Below are positions 1-7,988 of a DNA stretch of 22,397 nucleotides, in pieces. The translations under genes were made by a program, and so were the position numbers. Each line of letters opens with the position of its first letter. Within the stretch, counting starts at the first letter, position 1. Source of the stretch: a virus; the IMG/VR virus record IMGVR_UViG_3300031539_000344, positions 1 through 22,397 of that record; one strand, written 5' to 3'. A model generated the notes under the pieces. It saw nothing but the letters and a program-made list of their open reading frames with translations, made no database searches and was not told where the DNA came from.

Positions 1-927
1 ATTCGTATGGATGCTTCGGGCAATTCCTTGTGGGCTATCCGAGGACTTGTGGATGATTATGCGTTTGCTGCATTGAATGACGGATTTGCACAGTATCCGA
101 TTCGTGTTGTGGATATGCATCATACGATAAGTCCAGCTTCTGCAGATGGTTTTATTCCTTTACCTCATGACGTGTACCGTGTAACGGATGTATGGGACTT
201 AACAAATTCTCGTCGTGTTCCTCATTTTACATTCGTTCCCACACAAAATACTAAGTTTCTTCAGTTTGGACAAACTGGTATTTCGTCGCTTGTACGGGTT
301 ACGTATATACAAGAAATCAATTGGGTTCCGCCTGATACGTATTTAATGGAAGATGAAGTATCTAGTGGATATATTGATACAGTAGGTCGTGGGCCGTACT
401 ATTATGAAGGATTTGTAGTAAAAGGATTGACGTATCCTTCCAAAGGATATTTATCAGTCCGCGCGCTTATTGTAAACAATTCAGCATATACTCCTGGTGA
501 AGAAGTAATGCAATATGGCAGGGTATCACAGGAAAGATTTGGTAGTCCAGGTGAGCATACTCACTATGTATTCCAAAGATTCCGTAATTTGAGTAGAGCC
601 GTATACGGATATCTTCCTACTTCTGGATGGACTATCCGTGCGGAAGCTGCTACAATTCCCATATCGTATGCGGTAGTGGCACCGAAAAGTATGCTTACTC
701 CGATCATGTTAACCGCTCAGGCATCTATGTATCAATACTGGCTATCCGACCGAGCAAACTATGATCGGTATACTGCATTGGTATCTCGTCAATTCTATAC
801 ACAAACAGAATTGCTTGAACTTATCAATACGTTGGAAGCACGTGCTGCTATCAAACACCGCCAGGTCAGTCGCGAGGATTTGTACCAAATTGGTTCGATT
901 CGTCTTCGAAGGGATTTACCAAAATGA
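1..927 (+). CDS. Virion structural protein, probably neck/tail connector-like (5' end possibly outside window)
   Basis: I do not recognise a named family. The reading frame is open to the window edge; the first ATG is at position 7, but no ribosome binding site is visible before it, so the gene probably starts upstream. The visible 306 residues have a beta-rich first half (short hydrophobic strands, many Tyr, Val and Pro) and a helical, charged C-terminus from about residue 230 onward. Such a layout is common in head-tail connector and neck proteins, but that is inference. The stop overlaps the start of the next gene in an ATGA, so both are translated from one message. It sits at the head of the visible structural block, upstream of a large tail protein and the tail fibre. 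It could equally be a baseplate or tail-tube accessory protein. Confidence 0.6.
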   Translation: MRMDASGNSLWAIRGLVDDYAFAALNDGFAQYPIRVVDMHHTISPASADGFIPLPHDVYRVTDVWDLTNSRRVPHFTFVPTQNTKFLQFGQTGISSLVRVTYIQEINWVPPDTYLMEDEVSSGYIDTVGRGPYYYEGFVVKGLTYPSKGYLSVRALIVNNSAYTPGEEVMQYGRVSQERFGSPGEHTHYVFQRFRNLSRAVYGYLPTSGWTIRAEAATIPISYAVVAPKSMLTPIMLTAQASMYQYWLSDRANYDRYTALVSRQFYTQTELLELINTLEARAAIKHRQVSREDLYQIGSIRLRRDLPK

Positions 928-3119
928 GTACTCCGATAGTGGGTGTCACTCACGACGTAGTAATCTACGAAGCATCTGGAAATATTGCTCCCGTGGGATT
1001 AGTAGTGGATGCGCAGTCCTATCGAACAACGGCTATACCGCCTCTCGTACCTCGTATGGCAGGAGGTTCTCAACGAGGAACGGATTATAGTTCTTTCATG
1101 TCCTGGGTACAAGATGAATGGCCTGGGCGATCTGGACTCGGAAATGCTGATGCACAAGGTTTCCGATTTATGAAGGGATTTGTTCCAACGCTTCCATCGT
1201 ATGATATGTATGCTATTCCTAGTCCTACGGGAAATACTTTGGCCGTAGTATATACTTCTACTGGGGATAATTTTATGGCAACCCACTTCGTATCTCCAGT
1301 GGGTACTGCTCCTCGGGTGCTATCCAATCTTGGGCCACACATAGCTCAAATGAATTTTTCTAATTCTGGTCTTCCGCCTCGTCCTGGTCCTATTCCCACT
1401 TTCTGGCCATCCAGAACGAGGATCTATGCTGGAAATGCAGTCATTCGTCCGCAAGTTCAGCTAACAAGAGGAGCACCTTCCGTTGCATCCGTTGTAGATA
1501 CAACTCTAGGATTTGTGGGAGTTGGTGGACAGATGCGGGTATATGCGGGACAAGCAGTATCGTATTCGACTGTTGCATTTATTGCACCGTATATATTCAC
1601 GTCTTTATTAGATGCTCCTCTATACGGGAAAATAGCTCCTATTCATATAACTAATGTACAAATGAGGGTACATGCTGTATTAGCAGAACCTTATGGGCAT
1701 ACATATTACGTTCCTGTAGGATCCACGGTAGTTGGTGCGTTGGGTGTATACGACAAGAAACTATGGAAATCTGCCCCAAAGGGAGATCAGATTGCATACT
1801 ATAGACCCACGGAAACTACTCTTGGATTGTGGTCGGATGGAATTACAGTATCTCCAGGAACAGTTATATTACGTATGGAAGAATTCATTGGTAGGTTGAT
1901 GATTGGAACCTATGATGGATTGTACGCTTATGAAGCAGGACGGACGTATCGTGTAGTTGATTTCTCGAAAGATACCTCAACTCTAAACTTTACTGTAATG
2001 AGTTCTATTTCTGGTTCCCTGTGGTTCAACATTCGCCATAGATTGTTTCGGTATACTTCCGGTGGATTGTTAGAAGAATTAGATATTTTACTTGCCGAAT
2101 ATCAGTATCCTATGGCACTTGAATCTGGAGAAAACTGTGTATATTTGTTAGCCGGTTCTCTCGTGGATGATGCTGTGGATATGTATCGAATTGATTCTGC
2201 TACTGGTGCAACCACTCACATCGGAAGGGTTAATACGCAATCTCAGTTTTTTGCTAATCCTGCAATGATTCTACCGACACTATTTACTCCTGATCCAACA
2301 CATCAGCAACGAGGACTTGCGGAGGTTGCCGGAAATCCCTTATGTATTGGACCTCTACTTACTGGGGTTGTTCCTCATTCCGGGGGAGATGATCTTGAAT
2401 TGCAAGTAGGAATTAAAATTTTTGGTGATATAATTCCTGGACTTGTTCCTGGAAAGAAAGATTTTACCGGATCATTTGCTACGGGAATTATTAATCAGGG
2501 GTATCCAGCGATTAACAAATCTTGGCAACGAGTTCGAATCGGAATGGTGACTCCTGCTGAGAGTAGTATAACTGTAGTATTAAAATATAGAACCCACATA
2601 ACTAATCCGTATGATGGATACGATCCACTTGTACCAGCGGCCGATTGGACATCTTTAGCATCGGTTTCTGCTACGAACAACATTACAATATCCTTACGTA
2701 GCAACAAAATTATTTCTAAACAAATCGAATTGTGTCCAGTAGTAACGGGATATTTTGGAAACAGTATTAAGGGACAGTTGGGAATTACATCTTTGGAACT
2801 TGATTCACTCCTGGTTGGACCACAGGGAGATGACGGAAAGTTATTATCACAACATACCTTTACAACAACCATTGTAGACAACATGCAATTGTTAAACTTG
2901 GAAGTGGAAAATAGTGCTGCATTTGTTACCGCCGCATTGTATAGTCTAGCAGGGAGTGGAATACCACACGTCGTCAGCGTGCCGTTTCCACTCCCTGTTG
3001 GACATACAACCTGGGCTGTGGTAGAGTTTGATCCTCGGGGTGTAATGGTTCCTGCATTAGGCTACCAACATATAACTTGTCCTGGTTCACATGTTGGTAT
3101 TATTTTGAGGGAAGTCTAA
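924..3119 (+). CDS. Large tail/virion structural protein, beta-propeller-like middle region
   Basis: This 731-residue protein starts in a 4-base ATGA overlap with the gene before it. It is rich in Gly, Ser, Thr, Val and Tyr and poor in Cys. Between about residues 295 and 450 there are successive short blocks of the kind 'G-hydrophobic-Trp/Tyr-x-G' (such as RLMIGTYDGLYAY and GSLWFNIRHRLFRY), typical of beta-propeller blades. No catalytic motif is visible. Size, composition and position before the tail fibre gene suggest a baseplate or tail protein; this is inference from context. A perfect 12-bp inverted repeat lies in its coding sequence near the 3' end (2950-2997). Its TAA stop overlaps the ATG of the following nuclease gene (TAATG), which implies translational coupling. 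Confidence 0.7.
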   Translation: MSTPIVGVTHDVVIYEASGNIAPVGLVVDAQSYRTTAIPPLVPRMAGGSQRGTDYSSFMSWVQDEWPGRSGLGNADAQGFRFMKGFVPTLPSYDMYAIPSPTGNTLAVVYTSTGDNFMATHFVSPVGTAPRVLSNLGPHIAQMNFSNSGLPPRPGPIPTFWPSRTRIYAGNAVIRPQVQLTRGAPSVASVVDTTLGFVGVGGQMRVYAGQAVSYSTVAFIAPYIFTSLLDAPLYGKIAPIHITNVQMRVHAVLAEPYGHTYYVPVGSTVVGALGVYDKKLWKSAPKGDQIAYYRPTETTLGLWSDGITVSPGTVILRMEEFIGRLMIGTYDGLYAYEAGRTYRVVDFSKDTSTLNFTVMSSISGSLWFNIRHRLFRYTSGGLLEELDILLAEYQYPMALESGENCVYLLAGSLVDDAVDMYRIDSATGATTHIGRVNTQSQFFANPAMILPTLFTPDPTHQQRGLAEVAGNPLCIGPLLTGVVPHSGGDDLELQVGIKIFGDIIPGLVPGKKDFTGSFATGIINQGYPAINKSWQRVRIGMVTPAESSITVVLKYRTHITNPYDGYDPLVPAADWTSLASVSATNNITISLRSNKIISKQIELCPVVTGYFGNSIKGQLGITSLELDSLLVGPQGDDGKLLSQHTFTTTIVDNMQLLNLEVENSAAFVTAALYSLAGSGIPHVVSVPFPLPVGHTTWAVVEFDPRGVMVPALGYQHITCPGSHVGIILREV
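2950..2997 (+). repeat. Perfect 12-bp inverted repeat inside the 731-residue tail gene
   Basis: CAGGGAGTGGAA (2950-2961) and TTCCACTCCCTG (2986-2997) are exact reverse complements, 24 bases apart, with a further short CACG/CGTG pairing inside the loop. The hairpin lies about 120 bases before the gene's stop, in coding sequence, and is not followed by a T-run. It may slow ribosomes or protect or process the message upstream of the nuclease gene. Confidence 0.7.
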
Positions 3120-4111
3120 TGTCTCTTGTGGCACCCCTTACGAAACTACATCCTCGTACTGCGAAGTATTATCGCTACTGGGAACGTCGACGATTGCATC
3201 GTAGGAATGCTCTAGCTGGAACTATTTCATCAGGTATGCAGAGAACGGATGAGCCAGGATGGACAGATTATTTTCCCGAATTTCCTGGTACACGTGTCGA
3301 AAAGATTGTGTTTAAGGCTTTGGTGGATTTGGGTATTACGTTTTACTTCGGTGCGTATTGGGGAGATATGCCATTCACAACAGACTTCGAAGAACGATAT
3401 CGACCTGACTTTATTCTTCCTGAATATCGAATTGTAATTGAAGTGTTTGGGGCATACTGGCATAGCCTTGAGAGTTCGTATAAACGGGATTCCGTTCGTG
3501 CTTCGATGTTTGAAGCTGCTGGATATAAATTTATTATTTTGTGGGATTACGAAGTTCTTAATAATCCATTTGCTATTCTTGATACCATTCCTGAACTTGT
3601 TAATCCGGCAATTAAAACAGGTCAGGTATATGTAGCAGATCGTCCATTCAATCCTACAGCATCGTTGGCAGCAAGACAGCGGTCGGTTCCAAAAGTTGTT
3701 AGATTAAAGACAGGACGTGCTAATCGGTATCCGCAACGATTGTCCAGATATAAAGCATATCTTGTATATCCAGGAACGGAAAAAACTCCTGGAAAATATT
3801 ATAGATTCGCTGGATTTCCTGAAGAGTATCTGGCATCTCTTCGAAAATATTCACAGGAATGGAAAGATTACTTTGATAGCCTTAGCAAATTCTTTCTAAC
3901 ATCTCCACAATATGCTGGATATTATTCTTCGTATTATCACTATTGGGCCAAGTGGTATGGATGGTGGGATAGATTTCAACGTATTACAGAAGAAGATTGG
4001 ACTGCATATTTCGCAGCGTTGGAAGGGTATCTTTCTTTGTATCCTGACCAACGAGAGGTGTATCTAAATCAGTATAATATATGGAAACGATCAGGGATTA
4101 GATCCAAATGA
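3119..4111 (+). CDS. PD-(D/E)XK nuclease, Vsr/DUF559-like, with Tyr/Trp-rich C-terminal region
   Basis: The chosen start is ATG 3119, which overlaps the previous stop as TAATG and follows a GAGGGAAG Shine-Dalgarno; an in-frame ATG at 3077 lies inside the upstream gene and has no such site. The 330-residue protein has a nuclease core at about residues 58-160: Glu61 (RVEKIV), PDF with Asp97, then IVIEVFGAYWH with Glu108, and a later helix-strand unit ending in GYKFIILWDYEV. This order (E, PD, hxE, conserved His, then 'R..M..AGY.....W..E') matches very-short-patch/DUF559-type PD-(D/E)XK endonucleases. After about residue 200 it becomes strikingly aromatic, with clusters such as YYSSYYHYWAKWYGWW, unlike typical Vsr proteins of about 130-150 residues. 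It stands between two tail genes and overlaps the next by ATGA. It may be a free-standing homing-type nuclease or a virion-associated protein; the fold call is fairly sure, the role is not. Confidence 0.7.
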   Translation: MSLVAPLTKLHPRTAKYYRYWERRRLHRRNALAGTISSGMQRTDEPGWTDYFPEFPGTRVEKIVFKALVDLGITFYFGAYWGDMPFTTDFEERYRPDFILPEYRIVIEVFGAYWHSLESSYKRDSVRASMFEAAGYKFIILWDYEVLNNPFAILDTIPELVNPAIKTGQVYVADRPFNPTASLAARQRSVPKVVRLKTGRANRYPQRLSRYKAYLVYPGTEKTPGKYYRFAGFPEEYLASLRKYSQEWKDYFDSLSKFFLTSPQYAGYYSSYYHYWAKWYGWWDRFQRITEEDWTAYFAALEGYLSLYPDQREVYLNQYNIWKRSGIRSK

Positions 4112-6816
4112 CAAACGAGTTATTCACTCCAATATTCCACGAACTTGGTGGAACTCACGGAAATGCTAGTCCCGTTCCTACACAATTCGATGAAGTTCGT
4201 ACGCGATTGTACCGTATCGAAATGCATCTACGTAGGTTGGGATTGTATTTGACAGGTGGAGATACGCCGGATTATCCTGGAGTCATCATGGCTTCTGGTG
4301 TAATCAATGCTACTACGTGGTTGGCCGGGGGAGGTGATCTTAAGGATGGTCCAATCACAATTGCATTAGCAGCTGATATGCCTCTATTGGTTAAGGGAGA
4401 TGGTACGGAAGCTTCTGAATATGCGACTGGTACATTAGCGTTGGCCGCAGCTGTATCCGGTGATGTCGTAGTCCTACCGCCCAATACTTACGTAGAAGAT
4501 CTAACCGTGGGTGCTGGAATTTCTCTTGTGGGTGCTGGCCGGGGTACGATAGTCCAGGGAACTATCTATGCCGGAATAAATGCCCTTATCACTAATCTTT
4601 TCGTCGATTGTTCCCATGCTACTACAGGTATTGAATACGGTATTCGAAATATTGATGAAGTTGGAAACTCCTGGTATGTCTCCCACGTTGTTGTCGAAGG
4701 TGAACAATCCGGGCCTGGATATTTACGCGGGATAGCATCAATCAATAGTCGGGGATATTTGCACGATTGCCAAGTAAATGTACAGGGAGGTAATGCTGTA
4801 GGATTGTACGTTGACGGAACTCTTGACGTGGGCGGAAACGATCCAATAGTAAAAGATAGATGGACGGAAGCTGCAATTACACCGGATATAATGTATGTAG
4901 ATGTCGCAACTTGTCCTCCGACATCAGCACCTTGGGCATATTTGTGGTGGATTTTTACGGTTGACGGAGAGGTAACACCGTATACATATCTTCGGGTGGG
5001 ATGGACAGGTAGAGTTGCCGTATCCGAATACTGGGGAGATAACCTAACCCCACGAAATATAGAATTTAACGCATCTCCTCATGCAAATTCAGGTGGAGTA
5101 CTTGGTCCTGGAGCCACTGAATGGTTAGAGTATCCAGATAACTATCAAATTCTTCAGGAGACAGTCGACGAGATAGGTGAATCTGGAACATCTGGTTCTG
5201 TAGTTATACGAGCACGAGATATTGGATCAGGAGGAGTCACCCTTTACGTATCTGCAGAAGTTGAACGAGCTATAACCGATGGAACGGCAAGAGTTACCAT
5301 GATTTGGTCGGAGATTATGGGTGATGCTATCATTGCAGACGATTGTCAATTCTACGGTACACAGTACGATATATACGTAGCGGCTGGTGGAATCGAAGTA
5401 CAAGCATGTACATACGATCACGCAAAGACGTCCGGTACGATTATTTCAGCAAGTGGTGATCGTTCGGCGTGGGACGTAACAGGCTATCCAACATTGCATG
5501 CTTCTGATATATACAATGCCGCACGACTTGTACATATGCCCGATCCAGTTGCGGAGAATGATATAGCTATTGTCAATGCAGCTGGTAACTGGGAAGTGTT
5601 AACTGGTCCTACAGCCGCTAATGATATTCTGATTGCCGGAGCTGATCCATACAATCCCACATGGACTGCTGGCAACGCAATGGGTAGTGGCGCGGCCAAC
5701 CAGGTCGCGTATTGGAGCGAGGTAAACGTGCTGACCGGCGCGGCGACGCTCACCTACAATCCAGCGGCTAGTCCTAATCTGCTCCTCACGGCAGCGAACG
5801 CGGCGCATATTCCGTTGGTTGTGCGCCTTGCAGCAGTGCATACCGCCAATGCGTTTGAGGTGCAGAGTAACGGAGGAGCAATCTTAACCTCCATTAACAA
5901 AGATGGTTATTTAGGGATTGGAGTAGCCGCAGCTCAAGCCCTACAAGTAAATGGGAATATCTTTTTAAGTGCTGCTGATTCTAAATTATATCTTACTAAC
6001 GGGCTCTACTTTTTTCAGGTCGGTGCAAGTACTTTGCAGATTGTTAATACAAGTGGTGCTGGTGGAATAGCTGAAAGTTTTAATGGTGACTATTCTCATA
6101 CAACGGGCTCATCAACGGCTACTACAGCCGGAGTACTAGACCAGTTTATTTTAGCAAGAGCTTGTACAGGAGTCCCAGTTGCGGGGTTCGGCGTAGCTTA
6201 CATTCTTAGAGCATCCTCCACTACCTCAGACAATCAGTTGATGGGAAGAATCGGGTCTGAGTGGATTGATCCCACCCACGCTACCAGGAAGGCCAGACTT
6301 AGATTAACAGTCTATGACACGACTATACGAGAGGCAGTTAGGTTTGATACTGACGGAGCTAATGTTTTAACCGCCTTTGGGGGAACCACAGTAGACGCTC
6401 TTACAACAGTTAAGACACAGGCGCCAGGAGCAACATATATCCCCCTGACCGTCAAAGCCGCTGCTGCTCAAACCGCCAACCTTACCGAGTGGCAGACAAG
6501 CGCCGCTGCGGTATTGGCTTACATTGATCCCACAGGCGGTGCACTATTCAGCGACAAAGTAAGGTTCACCCAGACCGATGGGAACGAGGCGATTGACTCC
6601 CTAGCCGACGGGTATCTCGACTATCTGGCGACCACGGCGCACAGGTTCAACAACGACATCTATCCTGCCGCAGACGATACCTACTACCTAGGCAAAAATG
6701 ACGACGATACACCCTTCGCGTGGAAGGGAGTTGTCCTGAAAGACACCACTGACGGCAAATATTATAGAATTGAAGTAATTAATGGTACGATAACTGCTAC
6801 GGATTTGACTGACTAG
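4108..6816 (+). CDS. Mosaic tail fibre/tail spike protein
   Basis: This 902-residue protein starts at ATGA overlapping the nuclease gene. Residues 1-60 are probably a virion attachment region. Around residues 110-160 there is a pectate-lyase/beta-helix signature (VVLPPNTYVEDLTVGAGISL followed by VGAGRGT), and beta-helix-like repeats continue to about 470. From about residue 525 (position 5680) the style changes: Ala/Gly/Thr-rich modules of the form 'IPLxVxxAAxxTAN', at about residues 567 and 776, each followed by a strand and a 'G-L/Y' turn, as in trimeric fibre shafts. The C-terminus (YYLGKNDDDTPFAWKGVVL then KDTTDGKYYRIEVINGTI) resembles common fibre tips. Base composition shifts to higher G+C at 5680-5870 and 6420-6750, then returns to AT-rich for the last 18 codons, so the gene looks assembled by recombination. 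Role: receptor binding at the tail tip, possibly with glycan-degrading activity, although no catalytic residues could be assigned. Confidence 0.85.
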   Translation: MTNELFTPIFHELGGTHGNASPVPTQFDEVRTRLYRIEMHLRRLGLYLTGGDTPDYPGVIMASGVINATTWLAGGGDLKDGPITIALAADMPLLVKGDGTEASEYATGTLALAAAVSGDVVVLPPNTYVEDLTVGAGISLVGAGRGTIVQGTIYAGINALITNLFVDCSHATTGIEYGIRNIDEVGNSWYVSHVVVEGEQSGPGYLRGIASINSRGYLHDCQVNVQGGNAVGLYVDGTLDVGGNDPIVKDRWTEAAITPDIMYVDVATCPPTSAPWAYLWWIFTVDGEVTPYTYLRVGWTGRVAVSEYWGDNLTPRNIEFNASPHANSGGVLGPGATEWLEYPDNYQILQETVDEIGESGTSGSVVIRARDIGSGGVTLYVSAEVERAITDGTARVTMIWSEIMGDAIIADDCQFYGTQYDIYVAAGGIEVQACTYDHAKTSGTIISASGDRSAWDVTGYPTLHASDIYNAARLVHMPDPVAENDIAIVNAAGNWEVLTGPTAANDILIAGADPYNPTWTAGNAMGSGAANQVAYWSEVNVLTGAATLTYNPAASPNLLLTAANAAHIPLVVRLAAVHTANAFEVQSNGGAILTSINKDGYLGIGVAAAQALQVNGNIFLSAADSKLYLTNGLYFFQVGASTLQIVNTSGAGGIAESFNGDYSHTTGSSTATTAGVLDQFILARACTGVPVAGFGVAYILRASSTTSDNQLMGRIGSEWIDPTHATRKARLRLTVYDTTIREAVRFDTDGANVLTAFGGTTVDALTTVKTQAPGATYIPLTVKAAAAQTANLTEWQTSAAAVLAYIDPTGGALFSDKVRFTQTDGNEAIDSLADGYLDYLATTAHRFNNDIYPAADDTYYLGKNDDDTPFAWKGVVLKDTTDGKYYRIEVINGTITATDLTD

Positions 6817-6827
6817 AGGAGATTGTA

Positions 6828-7136
6828 ATGGCAGGATCATTCATAGTACTAAACGGAGACGTTACGGTTAAGTTTGAATATACATCTACACAAGAAAAAA
6901 TACTAACCACTATTACAGATGCTGCACATTATCTGTGGGTTGTAGGATGGGGAGATCACGGAACGGAAGAGGTTCCGATTGAATTCGGGAACTTAACAAG
7001 TCAACAAAAATTGGACGTTGTAGATGCGTATATACGTAAGACCATTCTTGATATGGCAAAAACATACACAAGCGTATTCGCACAAGATGAAGCAAGAATA
7101 TTAGCGGAACAAGAATCCGCTGACCACCACATATAG
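6828..7136 (+). CDS. Small conserved-looking phage protein of unknown function downstream of the tail fibre
   Basis: This 102-residue protein has a clear GAGGAG ribosome binding site seven bases before ATG, and starts 11 bases after the tail fibre stop. Residues 1-20 form beta strands. Next comes a segment with GWGDHGTEEVPIEFGNLTSQ followed by QKLDVVDAYIRKTILDMAK, a predicted helix. The GDHGTEE stretch and the following helix resemble a small protein I associate with tail-gene blocks of other phages, but I cannot name a function. There is no signal peptide, Cys pair or membrane segment. Position directly after the fibre gene suggests a fibre-associated or chaperone-like role, which is inference only. 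Confidence 0.7.
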   Translation: MAGSFIVLNGDVTVKFEYTSTQEKILTTITDAAHYLWVVGWGDHGTEEVPIEFGNLTSQQKLDVVDAYIRKTILDMAKTYTSVFAQDEARILAEQESADHHI

Positions 7137-7146
7137 GAGGGTAGAC

Positions 7147-7350
7147 ATGACGGAGATTGATGTAGCAGTTCAGAAGGTATTGATTAGGGATCGAATTAAG
7201 TTGTGGAGGAATTCCGTATATCAGGCAGGATTAGATATGAAGGTTGCTACCGTACTTGAGGATGAACAAATGCAAGTTAATGCTAAGAGGGAGGTAGCAC
7301 GGGGCATCACAGCAATTGATACCCTTGAAAAGATATTAGGAACATTGTAG
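7147..7350 (+). CDS. Small helical protein, last gene of the structural block
   Basis: This 67-residue protein starts 10 bases after the previous stop, with an AGGAGGGTAGAC ribosome binding site before the ATG. The sequence is almost entirely predicted helix with heptad-like spacing of hydrophobics (VLIRDRIKLW, VYQAGLDMKV, ARGITAIDTLEKILGTL), so it may form a short coiled coil. It contains the element 'QVNAKREVARGITAIDTLE', similar in pattern to small phage proteins with 'NA..GAI..L' near the C-terminus. No function can be assigned. The stop is followed after only a few bases by a strong terminator hairpin, so it closes the plus-strand transcription unit. Confidence 0.65.
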   Translation: MTEIDVAVQKVLIRDRIKLWRNSVYQAGLDMKVATVLEDEQMQVNAKREVARGITAIDTLEKILGTL

Positions 7351-7357
7351 CATAAAA

Positions 7358-7384
7358 AATCCCCAGGCTATCGACCTGGGGATT
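7358..7384. terminator. Bidirectional Rho-independent terminator between convergent blocks
   Basis: AATCCCCAGG (7358-7367) pairs perfectly with CCTGGGGATT (7375-7384) around a 7-base loop. Read on the minus strand the stem is followed directly by a T-rich run (ATTTTTTATG), a canonical terminator for the minus-strand operon. On the plus strand the run after the stem (GCTATTCTTTATTT) is weaker but still T-rich. The hairpin lies exactly between the last plus-strand stop (7350) and the last minus-strand stop (7393), as expected for a shared terminator. Confidence 0.85.
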
Positions 7385-7392
7385 GCTATTCT

Positions 7393-7545
7393 TTATTTGG
7401 AAGGTTTTGGTTTGTCTTTCTCCTCGAACATTGCGTCCCTTTTAACCTTTGCTTCACATACTGGACAAATTCCGTGACTAGTGCCATCTACGGGATAGTT
7501 AGAATCTATCACGCAACGACACCACGCACACACGAGTTGTCCCAT
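7393..7545 (-). CDS. 50-residue zinc-ribbon protein
   Basis: This very short gene reads MGQLVCAWCRCVI and ends in a Lys/Pro-rich tail. The ATG at 7545 follows AAGGAGGA with seven-base spacing; an ATG five bases upstream in another frame gives only a 13-residue peptide. Cys6 and Cys9 (with Cys11) form the first knuckle and Cys27-Pro-Val-Cys30 the second, with 'SHGICPVC' between, so a single zinc-ribbon or treble-clef site is likely. The 'HGICP-C' knuckle is common in small bacterial and phage zinc-binding proteins. The C-terminal 15 residues are charged and probably disordered. It is the last gene of the minus-strand operon, separated by eight bases from the terminator. Possible roles are RNA-polymerase or DNA-binding adaptor, but nothing shows which. 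Confidence 0.7.
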   Translation of the reverse strand: MGQLVCAWCRCVIDSNYPVDGTSHGICPVCEAKVKRDAMFEEKDKPKPSK

Positions 7546-7559
7546 TTCATTCCTCCTTG

Positions 7560-7988
7560 TTATTCATACCTTACAGATTCTATTCGTGGAACACAGACGC
7601 TACAACCGTTAGTTCCACAATAGGCAATGATACGGGCCGTACTATCGAGGTATCCCTTACGTGCCCATACCTCAAGATCTCGTCCGTTACCCACGAATCG
7701 ACACTTCGGATATGCGGTACACATATCCGTATTTTGTGCACGAAGAATTAATTCGACATCCTGATCTCGTGCAGTTCTATAACCATACCAACGACTTCTT
7801 AGATCAATACCTTTGGATTGGTCATCCACAAGAGAACATGCTGTCAGTTCTCTACACTTAATACAATCGTCAGGTGCTTCGCCACGTAGAATACTCGCGG
7901 CTTCATACACGGGTGGTGATGGTGACTGGATTGCTACCATCAAAAGACTGGTAAGTAGTAGTGACTTAAACCATAGGGTTAGCATCAT
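7560..7988 (-). CDS. Secreted Cys-rich protein, possibly cell-wall-hydrolase-like
   Basis: This 142-residue protein starts at ATGATG overlapping the stop of the preceding gene. Residues 1-20 (one Lys, then LLLTSLLMVAIQS) form a signal peptide. The mature part has eight cysteines (42, 45, 51, 90, 96, 124, 129, 132), consistent with four disulfides outside the cytoplasm. ILRGEAPDDC around Glu37, then WYGYR and a CRFVGN-type segment, faintly resemble SleB/transglycosylase-type hydrolases, where a Glu near the start of the domain is catalytic. This resemblance is weak and by eye only. If it holds, this could be a signal-peptide endolysin or spanin-like lysis factor, since no other lysis gene is visible. 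Alternatively it is a surface protein for superinfection exclusion, as its neighbour with an Excalibur motif could be. Confidence 0.6.
   Translation of the reverse strand: MMLTLWFKSLLLTSLLMVAIQSPSPPVYEAASILRGEAPDDCIKCRELTACSLVDDQSKGIDLRSRWYGYRTARDQDVELILRAQNTDMCTAYPKCRFVGNGRDLEVWARKGYLDSTARIIAYCGTNGCSVCVPRIESVRYE

Noticed and set aside
2495-2884. Minus-strand open frame of 129 codons inside the 731-residue tail gene
   Set aside because: It is against the direction of the structural operon, has no start signal, and is covered by a convincing plus-strand gene.
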